A DNA stretch of 32,313 nucleotides from Candidatus Segetimicrobium genomatis (GTDB lineage Bacteria; Sysuimicrobiota; Sysuimicrobiia; Sysuimicrobiales; Kaftiobacteriaceae): assembly GCA_005882295.1 (NCBI GenBank), contig VBAI01000072.1, forward strand, positions 1 to 32,313, in the 5' to 3' direction. The notes under the pieces were generated by a model. That model was given only the letters and a program-made list of their open reading frames with translations, was not told where the DNA came from and did not search any database. Shown piece by piece: positions 16,941 through 24,593 of the stretch (its first letter is position 1; each line of letters starts with the position of its first letter). The position numbers and the translations under genes are program-made.

Positions 16941-17041
16941 CGGAAACGCGGAAGCAGGGAAACACGGAAACGCGACGAGAACTGCGGCGAACTGTGACCT
17001 CGCGATTCCGCGCTTCCGTGTTTCCGCGTTTCCGTTGTTTC
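16941..17041. repeat. Facing short-tandem-repeat element 4 (8-bp units)
   Basis: CGGAAACG CGGAAGCA GGGAAACA CGGAAACG (16941-16972) facing CGATTCCG CGCTTCCG TGTTTCCG CGTTTCCG (17003-17034). Confidence 0.8.
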
Positions 17042-17418
17042 TAAAGGAGCCCTCGTTCCAGCAGTTTGGCCACCATCGCGGCCCGCGACCCTACCCCCCA
17101 GCGGGCATAGATGCGACGCAGGTGCGTGCAGACCGTCCATCCGCTAATGCAGAGCGCTGCGGCGATGGCCTTCGTCGGCAGCCCCTGCGCTACAAGCGCG
17201 GCAATCTCCCGCTCCCGCGGACTGAGTCCTCCTGCTGGCGGAGCCGCCCGGACGCGAGAAAGCGTATAGCGCGCCCCGTCCAGGTCGATCTCGCACAAGA
17301 CCTCCTCCAGCCGCCCGCCGTCGACGCGCACGCGCACGGCCGCGCTCCCGGCCGCCTCCCCTACCACCGACCGCAGCAACGACGCAACATCCGCGCCCCG
17401 CATTCTGCGTGCCGTCAT
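17041..17418 (-). CDS. LuxR-type HTH transcriptional regulator
   Basis: GLSPREREIAALVAQGLPTKAIAAALCISGWTVCTHLRRIYARWGVGSRAAMVAKLLERG; start overlaps the stop of the upstream XRE-TPR gene. Confidence 0.88.
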   Translation of the reverse strand: MTARRMRGADVASLLRSVVGEAAGSAAVRVRVDGGRLEEVLCEIDLDGARYTLSRVRAAPPAGGLSPREREIAALVAQGLPTKAIAAALCISGWTVCTHLRRIYARWGVGSRAAMVAKLLERGLL

Positions 17419-18755
17419 GGCGCGCGGTCCATGGACAGGACCGTTGTGGGGCTCTGGTGTGAAAACGCGAGCGCAAACCAGCGCGCGGCCTCCTCGCCCT
17501 TTTCCTGTTGCATCAGCAGGAAACCGAGGTCGCGGCAGACCCGGATCAGGTCGCCGGTCATGCCCAGGGCCTGGAAGCCGGCCACCGCCTCCTGGTAACG
17601 GACGGCCGCCTCGTCGCGCCGGCCTGCGACGGCCAGCGCGTCGGCCAGCGCCGCCCTGGCCCGAGCCAGCTCGGCCTCGTCACCAATCCGCGTTGCCAGC
17701 GACGCGGCATCCTCCGCCGCACGCAGGGCGCCGCCCGCATCGCCCGCGCGAGCCCGGAGCCGCGCCAGTTCCACGAGCGTCTGCGCCACCCCCTCGTCGT
17801 CGCCGCACTGGCCGGCCAGCCGCAGGCTGGCGTCCAGATCTTCTTGCGCGGCAGCCAGCGCGCCCTCTTCAATATGCAGCATCCCCAGGCTGCGCTTCAC
17901 CATTCCCAGCAGCCGGATGTTCTCGTGGACGGCGAATAACTCTGCCGCTCTCTGCAGGAACTCGCGGGCGCGCTCAAACGAGTGCTGCCGCTCCCAGGCG
18001 ACGCCGACGTGAAAGTACAGCAGGCCGAGGTGAAATGGGTCGGCCGCGGCGGCCAGCGTCTCTGCCGCCTGCCGGAGGTAGTCCAGCGCCTGCGCCGGCA
18101 GCCCCAGTTCCACACAGACGCGACCGAGGTTGGCGAGCAGCTTCCCATAGACTTCCGTCTGCTGCAGCCCCGCGGCGGCGAGGCGTTGTAGCGCCTCGTG
18201 AAAAATCTCGTGCGCCTGGGCAAACCGGCGCTGGCGGAATGCCAGAAATCCCATCGCGTTCGCCGCCGCCGCCATCAACTCTGCATCACCTGAGGTAGCG
18301 GCGCGGCGCGCGGCGGCTTCCAGGTGGGCCCCAGCCTCCTCGAACCGGCGGAGACCGGCCAGCGCCTGGCCCGCACCGAGGGCCCATCGCGCCTGGTCGG
18401 CGGTGTGAGGAGGCGCCGAGGCAGCGGTGAACGCTTCCAGAGCCTCGGCGAACCGGTGCTGGCGCAGGAGCGCCTCTGCATGGTGCAGTTGCACTTGTGC
18501 AGAGGGCGCAGCCTCGTCGTCAAGAAAATGGCTGAGCGGCTTGCCCAGCCGCTCAGCCAGGACCTTCAGCGTCGCCAGAGATGGACGCACCAGATCGTGC
18601 TCGACCATGCTGACAAAACTGATCGAGCAGGCCCCCCTGGCCAGTTCGTGCTGCGTCATCCCACGCGATTGACGCGCCGCCCTGATCCGCCGGCCTAGGG
18701 AGACGGTATTCTTCCCCGCCAGGGCTGACCGCCGGCGCCGCTTCTGTGAACGCAT
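17415..18755 (-). CDS. XRE-family HTH + TPR-repeat regulator (RRNPP-like architecture)
   Basis: LGRRIRAARQSRGMTQHELARGACSISFVSMVEHDLVRPSLATLKVLAERLGKPLSHFL followed by multiple TPR-like repeats. ATG at 18755 with GGAGGG upstream preferred over the tracked GTG at 18767. Confidence 0.9.
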   Translation of the reverse strand: MRSQKRRRRSALAGKNTVSLGRRIRAARQSRGMTQHELARGACSISFVSMVEHDLVRPSLATLKVLAERLGKPLSHFLDDEAAPSAQVQLHHAEALLRQHRFAEALEAFTAASAPPHTADQARWALGAGQALAGLRRFEEAGAHLEAAARRAATSGDAELMAAAANAMGFLAFRQRRFAQAHEIFHEALQRLAAAGLQQTEVYGKLLANLGRVCVELGLPAQALDYLRQAAETLAAAADPFHLGLLYFHVGVAWERQHSFERAREFLQRAAELFAVHENIRLLGMVKRSLGMLHIEEGALAAAQEDLDASLRLAGQCGDDEGVAQTLVELARLRARAGDAGGALRAAEDAASLATRIGDEAELARARAALADALAVAGRRDEAAVRYQEAVAGFQALGMTGDLIRVCRDLGFLLMQQEKGEEAARWFALAFSHQSPTTVLSMDRAP

Positions 18756-18774
18756 GCCGCCCTCCACGACCCCA

Positions 18775-18805
18775 CCCCAGAAAATTCGCAGACGAATTTC
18801 TGGGG
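18775..18805. promoter_or_regulatory. Inverted repeat upstream of the XRE-TPR gene (candidate operator or attenuator)
   Basis: CCCCAGAAAATTCG CAGA CGAATTTCTGGGG; 13-bp arms with a single-base bulge. Confidence 0.6.
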
Positions 18806-18849
18806 ACCCCCGGGGCCCACCCTGTCATGCGGGACACCGGAAGCGTGAT

Positions 18850-18978
18850 CTACAGGAGTTCCCCTCCTCCGTGTCCCGCGATCTTGACCTGCGCCTTCGC
18901 TGACTCTGCCAGCCATCCTACCGGCAGCGCCGCGAACAGGATCACCAGTGCCAGCACCACAACTGCAACCTTCCCCAT
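18850..18978 (-). CDS. 42-aa exported peptide, candidate signalling propeptide
   Basis: MGKVAVVVLALVILFAALPVGWLAESAKAQVKIAGHGGGELL*; strong RBS AGAGGAGG 7 nt from the ATG; AKA|Q signal peptidase I-like site. Missing from the supplied ORF track. Confidence 0.75.
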   Translation of the reverse strand: MGKVAVVVLALVILFAALPVGWLAESAKAQVKIAGHGGGELL

Positions 18979-19112
18979 GGGAAAGCCTCCTCTTGCCCTC
19001 CCATGCGCACAGTTCGACTCCTGCACTGAATATCCTGTGAGTGTATTTCAGTAGGAGTGAATTGAAATGACGAGTGGCTCAAATCGGTCACCGAACGCCT
19101 GTGCGGAGACAG

Positions 19113-19149
19113 AAAACCCCGCGGCAGGATCACGACCTGGTCGCGGGGT
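19113..19149 (-). terminator. Rho-independent terminator after the cold shock gene
   Basis: Minus strand CCCCGCGACCAGG...CCTGCCGCGGGGTTTTC. Confidence 0.7.
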
Positions 19150-19177
19150 GGAGACGACCTAGAAGCCGGGGAAGAGG

Positions 19178-19384
19178 CTAGCCGGCGACGCGGACCTTTG
19201 TGGCCTGGGGACCCTTCTGTCCCTGCGTGGCCTCGTACTCGACCTTCTGCCCTTCGCTGAGGGTCCGGTAGCCGGTCCCCTCAATACCGGTATAATGCAC
19301 GAACAAATCCCGACCGCCGTCGTCGGGTGTGATAAAGCCGTAACCCTTCTCTGCGTTGAACCATTTGACTGTACCGGTTGCCAT
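19178..19384 (-). CDS. Cold shock protein (CspA family)
   Basis: [66 protein letters not shown]. Confidence 0.97.
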   Translation of the reverse strand: MATGTVKWFNAEKGYGFITPDDGGRDLFVHYTGIEGTGYRTLSEGQKVEYEATQGQKGPQATKVRVAG

Positions 19385-19528
19385 CGACCACTCCCCTGCC
19401 CTTCCCGCTATACTATCCGTGGTTGCCCCCCGGACGCGATTACGCCCATCCCCATTCCCCGGCTCCTTCCGGCAGTCCTGCTCGTAACAATCGGAGCGGA
19501 AAGGCGAATCCTTCCCCCTCCGATCGAT

Positions 19529-20041
19529 CTATCTGAAAAGCTGGGGTTGCCCCGCCACGAGTGTCGAGTAGTCGATCCGCCAGTGACCAGACCCGTTTTT
19601 CTCGGCCTGCGCCTCCATCGAGGACCGGAGGGTAGACTGCCCGCCGTCGGTGCGCATGGCGACCGTCGCGGTGAATGTCGCCCGCGCGCGATCGGCATTC
19701 ACCTGTACGCGGAGATCCTCCAGCGTGAACCCTGCCAGCCGGCTGCGCTGCAGCGGCTGCGGCCATTGTGTCGGCGTGTTGGTCAAGAACCACTCCGCCC
19801 ATCCCCGCGCGGCCGGATGGCCCGCGTGCGCAAACGCCTCGTACACTTGAACCAGGGCGTTGGCCACGAGTTCACTGTCAGCGGTGGGGTATCCGGTGAA
19901 GATCCCCGCGGTCGACCCCTGTTGCACCGCATCAAACGCCCAATGCCAGGGCGGCACATCCACAAAAGCCGACGGACCCTGCGCCCAGGCCGCGCTGCCG
20001 GCCAGGACCACCAGCGCCAACCCTATCGCACACCACCGCAT
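19529..20041 (-). CDS. Secreted protein with N-terminal SLH-like domain
   Basis: MRWCAIGLALVVLAGSAAWAQGPSAFVDVPPWHWAFDAVQQGSTAGIFTGYP... Confidence 0.75.
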   Translation of the reverse strand: MRWCAIGLALVVLAGSAAWAQGPSAFVDVPPWHWAFDAVQQGSTAGIFTGYPTADSELVANALVQVYEAFAHAGHPAARGWAEWFLTNTPTQWPQPLQRSRLAGFTLEDLRVQVNADRARATFTATVAMRTDGGQSTLRSSMEAQAEKNGSGHWRIDYSTLVAGQPQLFR

Positions 20042-20117
20042 GGATCTCGCCTCCTCATCTTCTAATATACTCCTGCCCGAGAGAACCGGACCTAGGCGAA
20101 CCTGGGAGCAGCGAACA

Positions 20118-21014
20118 TTATCCCCGGGCCCCGGCCCGTGGATCGAGCGCGTCGCGCAGACCGTCGCCGACCAGGTTGAACGCCATGACCACGAGAAAGA
20201 TGGCCAGACCCGGAAACGTGGCGATGAACCAGTAGGACAGCAGGTAGGTTTGCCCCTCGCCGAGCATCGTTCCCCACTCCGGGGTGGGCGGCCGGACACC
20301 CAACCCGAGGAACCCCAGGCCGGCGGCGGTCAGGATCGCCGCCCCCAGTTGCAGCGTCGACTGCACGATCACCGGCGTCAGGCAGTTGGGGAGCACATGG
20401 CGCAGGATGATGGCCCTGTCGCCCGCCCCCAGGGCTCGTGCGGCCTCGATGTACGTCTGCTCGCGGATCACCAGCGTCGCCCCCCGGACCAGCCGGACGT
20501 ACACCGGTATCGCGGCCACCGCTACCGACACGACCACATTGGTCACACCCACGCCCAGCACCGCGATCAGGGTGAGCGCCAGCAGGAATCCTGGAAAGGC
20601 CAGCAACAGGTCCACCCCGCGCTGGACGAGGAGATCTACCGTGCCCCCAGCGTAGCCGGAAATCACCCCCACGGGGATCCCCGCGGCCAGCGCCAGCAGC
20701 ACCGCCAGGGCTCCGATGAGAAAGGAAATCCGGCCGCCGTAGATCACGCGCGTCAGCAGGTCGCGGCCCAGTTGGTCGGTCCCCAGCGGGTGCGCCGGCG
20801 ACGGGGACTGCAGGACCGCCGCGAAATCAACGGCATCGGGATCGCCCATGAGCAGCGGCGCGGCCAGAGAGGAGGCCAGCAGCATGCCCAGGACGACCAG
20901 GCCGGCGGCGGCGGTCCGCCGCCGCCGCAGGCGATCCCAGGCCGATCTCCCGGCGGAGGGAATCGTGGATCTGACCCCTTTATCCGTATCGGATGCGCGG
21001 GTCGACGGCGACAT
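20118..21014 (-). CDS. Oligo/dipeptide ABC transporter permease (DppC/OppC type)
   Basis: HPLGTDQLGRDLLTRVIYGGRISFLIGALAV...EAARALGAGDRAIILRHVLPNCLTPVIVQ... Confidence 0.93.
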   Translation of the reverse strand: MSPSTRASDTDKGVRSTIPSAGRSAWDRLRRRRTAAAGLVVLGMLLASSLAAPLLMGDPDAVDFAAVLQSPSPAHPLGTDQLGRDLLTRVIYGGRISFLIGALAVLLALAAGIPVGVISGYAGGTVDLLVQRGVDLLLAFPGFLLALTLIAVLGVGVTNVVVSVAVAAIPVYVRLVRGATLVIREQTYIEAARALGAGDRAIILRHVLPNCLTPVIVQSTLQLGAAILTAAGLGFLGLGVRPPTPEWGTMLGEGQTYLLSYWFIATFPGLAIFLVVMAFNLVGDGLRDALDPRAGARG

Positions 21015-21912
21015 ACAGCAGGTCGGTGACCAGGTTGACCACCACAAACATCGCGGCAAAGACGATCACAATGCCCTGGATGACCGGATAGTCCCGGGCG
21101 GTGATGGCTGAGACGAGCAGCCGTCCCAGTCCCGGCCAGGCGAACGTCGTCTCGGTCAACACCGCGCCGCCCAACAGCGTGCCAAACTGCAGGCCGACCA
21201 CCGTGACGACCGGAATCAACGCGTTGCGCAGGGCGTGGCGGATGATCACCGCCCCCTCGCCGATCCCCTTCGCCCGCGCGGTGCGCACGAAGTCCAGATT
21301 CAACGTCTCCAGCAGGCTCCCGCGGGTCATGCGGGCGACGATGGCCGTGGAGAACGCCGCCAGGGTCACCGCCGGCAGGATGAGGTGGGCCGGTGTGCCG
21401 CTCCCGCCGGCCGGCACCCAGTGCAGGTGCACGGCGAAGAGCAGCATGAGCATGATCCCCAGCCAGAACACCGGGACCGATACGCCGCCCAGGGCAGCCA
21501 TCATCACCGCGTAGTCTACGGCGGTATTGTGATACGCGGCGGCCAGCACGCCGGCGCTGAGACCGGCCGCCACCGCGAGGGCCGTACTGGTGACCGCCAG
21601 CGTCAGGGTGGCCCGCATCCGGATGCCGATCTCCTCGATCACCGGGGTGCGGGTCACCGCCGAAAGTCCAAAGTTGCCGGCCAGCACGCTGGCCAGGAAT
21701 CGCGCGTACTGCTCGGGCATCGGACGATCCAGGCCCAACTCCACCCGCAACCGCTGCACCTCATCGTCAGACGCCAGCAGGCCCGCGATGAGGCGGGCAG
21801 GATCGCCGGGAATCAGGCGCACCAGCAGGAAGACGGCCAGGGTGACCCCCAGCAGCGTCGGCAGCGCGTAGAGAAGCCGCCGCACCACATAACGGCCCAG
21901 AGGAGCGCGCAT
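20980..21912 (-). CDS. Oligo/dipeptide ABC transporter permease (DppB/OppB type)
   Basis: RYVVRRLLYALPTLLGVTLAVFLLVRLIPGDPA...RTARAKGIGEGAVIIRHALRNALIPVVTVVGLQFGTLLGGAVLTETTFAWPGLG. Confidence 0.95.
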   Translation of the reverse strand: MRAPLGRYVVRRLLYALPTLLGVTLAVFLLVRLIPGDPARLIAGLLASDDEVQRLRVELGLDRPMPEQYARFLASVLAGNFGLSAVTRTPVIEEIGIRMRATLTLAVTSTALAVAAGLSAGVLAAAYHNTAVDYAVMMAALGGVSVPVFWLGIMLMLLFAVHLHWVPAGGSGTPAHLILPAVTLAAFSTAIVARMTRGSLLETLNLDFVRTARAKGIGEGAVIIRHALRNALIPVVTVVGLQFGTLLGGAVLTETTFAWPGLGRLLVSAITARDYPVIQGIVIVFAAMFVVVNLVTDLLYVAVDPRIRYG

Positions 21913-21914
21913 CA

Positions 21915-22021
21915 GAGGAGATTGCTTCGCGGAGTCCCGTGCTCCGCGCGGGGCTCCGCTCGCAATGACTCGCCGCCAGTTAGTCCATGCACGTGCCTGA
22001 CGTCATCACCAGGCGGCGAGT
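21915..22021. repeat. REP-like palindromic region downstream of the SBP gene
   Basis: GAGATTGCTTCGCGGAG...CTCCGCTCGCAATGACTC, then GACTCGCCGCC ... GGCGGCGAGTC (11-bp perfect inverted repeat). Confidence 0.6.
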
Positions 22022-23580
22022 CACTTCCACGTCGCGTAGATCGCGTCCCACTTCTCGATGGGCGTAATGGATACACCGACCAGGCTCTTTACCGTGGCCA
22101 CGTACCAGTTCTGCGCCCAGAGGAAGATCCATGGAGCGTCGGTCCAGATTCGCTGCTGGGCCTGGCGATAGAGGGTCTTCCGCTTCTCGACGTCCACCGT
22201 CGTGCGGGCTTCATCCAGCCAGGAATCCACCTCCGCGTTCGTGTAGAACGCGGGCGCCAGCCCGCGCGGCGGGTGCTGGGATGAGTGAAACTGGCCGAAC
22301 AGCACGCCGTCGCAATCCAACACCACCCACGCCCACCCCAGCACGAACATCTGCAGGCGGGTGCGCTCAGGCGGCGCGGTGATCTCGGCGACGTAGCTGG
22401 GCCACTCCATCGTGCTGACCGACGCGCGGATGCCCACGTTACGCAGCTGGGCGGCGACAGCCTGCGCGACCTGGAAGTCCTGGATGTAGCGGCCGGTCGG
22501 GGTGAAAAAGGTGACCTCGAAGCCGCTGGGATACCCGGCTTCGGCCAGCAACTGCTTGGCTTTGATCGGGTTAAACGGCCACCCGCCGGCCTGCACCGGG
22601 CCGTACCCGAACATCCCCGCCGGACACGGCGAGTCCACCACCGTGCCCAGGTCGAACAGGACGCTGCTGAGGATGGCTCCTTTGTTGACCGCATAATTGA
22701 AGGCCTGCCGGACGCGCGCATCGCGGAGCGGACCCCATTGAGTATTCAGCCCGATGAAGATGACGCGGTCGGTGGGGGCCTGCACCAGCGTGACATTCGG
22801 ATTCTCCCGCAGCCGGCGGACATCGGGCGCCGGGGGGAGCATCGCCATGTGCACGTCGCCGGCCAGCAACATCGTTTCCCGCGTCCCAGCATCGGGCACA
22901 ACGCGGAACATCACCTCGTCAAACGCCGGAGCCTTCCCCCAATACCCGGGGTTGCGGGTCACTAGAATGGACGTGCCGCGGACCCACTCCTTGAACTGGT
23001 ACGGACCGGTTCCGGCTGCCGTGGCGTCGCGAACGAGATTCGCCGGACCGATTTTCGCCGCGGCGGCCGGCGAGATAATGGCGGTGGTGGTGTAGGTTAG
23101 GTTGCTGAGCAGCATCGGACTGGGCCTGCTCAACACGAAGCGCACCGTCAACGCATCGAGCACCTGCACCTCTTTGATGGCATCGACCAGGAACCGCAAC
23201 GGCACTCGCGTTTTGGGATCCAGCAGCCGTTCGAACGTGAACTTCACGGCGTCGGCGTCAAACGAGGTGCCGTCCTGAAACGTCACGCCCCTCCTGAGCC
23301 GGAACGTATACATCAGACCGTCCCGACTGACCGTCCAGCTCGTGGCCAGCTGAGGCGCGACCGTGCCCCCCGCGTAGTCGGGGCGCAGCAGTGTTTCGTA
23401 GATGTAATCCACCATGTTGGCCACGGTTGTCGTCGTCTGACCGGCGGGATCCAACGTGTCGGCATCAATCCCCACGGCGATGTGCAGCGTCTTGGGGGGA
23501 GGCTGCGCCTGCACCGCCGCTCCGGGGACTGCGACCAGCACAGATGCGGCCAGCAGCACCCATGCAGAAATCCGTCCCAT
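22021..23580 (-). CDS. ABC transporter substrate-binding protein, family 5 (oligopeptide-binding type)
   Basis: MGRISAWVLLAASVLVAVPGAAVQAQPPPKTLHIAVGIDADTLDPAGQTT...ETLLRPDYAGGTVAPQLATSWTVSRDGLMYTFRLRRGVTFQDGTSFDADAVKFTFERLLDP. Confidence 0.95.
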   Translation of the reverse strand: MGRISAWVLLAASVLVAVPGAAVQAQPPPKTLHIAVGIDADTLDPAGQTTTTVANMVDYIYETLLRPDYAGGTVAPQLATSWTVSRDGLMYTFRLRRGVTFQDGTSFDADAVKFTFERLLDPKTRVPLRFLVDAIKEVQVLDALTVRFVLSRPSPMLLSNLTYTTTAIISPAAAAKIGPANLVRDATAAGTGPYQFKEWVRGTSILVTRNPGYWGKAPAFDEVMFRVVPDAGTRETMLLAGDVHMAMLPPAPDVRRLRENPNVTLVQAPTDRVIFIGLNTQWGPLRDARVRQAFNYAVNKGAILSSVLFDLGTVVDSPCPAGMFGYGPVQAGGWPFNPIKAKQLLAEAGYPSGFEVTFFTPTGRYIQDFQVAQAVAAQLRNVGIRASVSTMEWPSYVAEITAPPERTRLQMFVLGWAWVVLDCDGVLFGQFHSSQHPPRGLAPAFYTNAEVDSWLDEARTTVDVEKRKTLYRQAQQRIWTDAPWIFLWAQNWYVATVKSLVGVSITPIEKWDAIYATWK

Positions 23581-23772
23581 GGCCTTCCCTCCCCGTGCAG
23601 TCGGACCCGGTGTGAGTTGTCGGTCCTTCGTGGGAACGTACGGGCTCTTCATACGGGATGCCCGGCACCCGTCCCTGCCGCCGACACGAAACGGCCACAG
23701 CGCACGGGCTCCCCCCGGAGCGGGAACGATGGGGTTGGGGGCCCCCTCAGATGGCTGGGCGCTGCCGCGCCC

Positions 23773-24126
23773 TCACGACCGGAACTGCTGCAGCGCCTCG
23801 TCCAGCGTCCGGCAGAGGGGAACGGTCTTGTCCACCTGTGTCAGCAACAGGACGCGACGAATCACCGAGCGCTCCGGCAGGACCAGGGCCATCTGTTGCT
23901 GGCTGGTCCGCAGGCGTTCGGCCAACTCCAGAATGAGGTGGACACCGCGGCTGTCCAGGTACGTCGTCTGCGACAGATCGAGAATCAGGCCGGGCGCGGT
24001 GTTGGGGACGACCGAGATGAGCTGAGCCCGGCAATCCGCCACATTGGCCAGGTCGATCTCGCCCTCCGGTGCCGCGACCGGCACCCCGTTCCGTTCGATC
24101 ACCTTGACCATTGCCGTCACCGTCAT
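23773..24126 (-). CDS. STAS-domain anti-sigma factor antagonist
   Basis: MTVTAMVKVIERNGVPVAAPEGEIDLANVADCRAQLISVVPNTAPGLILDLSQTTYLDSRGVHLILELAERL. Confidence 0.93.
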   Translation of the reverse strand: MTVTAMVKVIERNGVPVAAPEGEIDLANVADCRAQLISVVPNTAPGLILDLSQTTYLDSRGVHLILELAERLRTSQQQMALVLPERSVIRRVLLLTQVDKTVPLCRTLDEALQQFRS

Positions 24127-24593
24127 GTCGTCACCTGCCTTCGTGTTCGTTGCATGTGGACCGTGGTGCCGTCGGGCCGTGGCGTCACCGTCACATGGCG
24201 CATCAGTTCCTCGATCAGCCGCAGACCGCGGCCGCGGTTCATCCCGCGCGGCGGGCGCCAACGTCCCCAGTCGCGCACGGTCATTTCCACCTCATGCTCG
24301 GTCATGTGGCCGCGAACTTCGACGTCGCCATCTGCGGCTCCATAGGCGTGCTCGATCACGTTGCTGCACGCTTCGCAGCAGGCCACCAGGATCTCATAGG
24401 CATCCTCGTCGTTCGTCTGCGCCGCCTCCATCCACCGGCGCAACGTATGCCGCAGCATCGGCAGCGACGAGGGCACCGCCGGGAGCCGGACATGGAACCG
24501 GGTCGGGTCGGGGATTTCCGCACGCAGGGCCAGGAGCGCGATGTCGTCCCCGCCGGGACGACCGCGGGTCACCTCGCCCAGCACGCGGTCCAC
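24123..24593 (-). CDS. C-terminal part of SpoIIE phosphatase fused to RsbW-like HATPase; separated from 24569..26170 by a frame change
   Basis: N-terminus VDRVLGEVTRGRPGGDDIALLALR is a typical PP2C C-terminus; then ILVACCEACSNVIEHAYG...VRDWGRWRPPRGMNRGRGLRLIEELM. Confidence 0.75.
   Translation of the reverse strand: MDRVLGEVTRGRPGGDDIALLALRAEIPDPTRFHVRLPAVPSSLPMLRHTLRRWMEAAQTNDEDAYEILVACCEACSNVIEHAYGAADGDVEVRGHMTEHEVEMTVRDWGRWRPPRGMNRGRGLRLIEELMRHVTVTPRPDGTTVHMQRTRRQVTT

Noticed and set aside
11679-17041. Short repeat clusters considered as CRISPR arrays
   Set aside because: Units are only 7-9 bp, contiguous without spacers, and arranged as inverted facing blocks; no cas genes.
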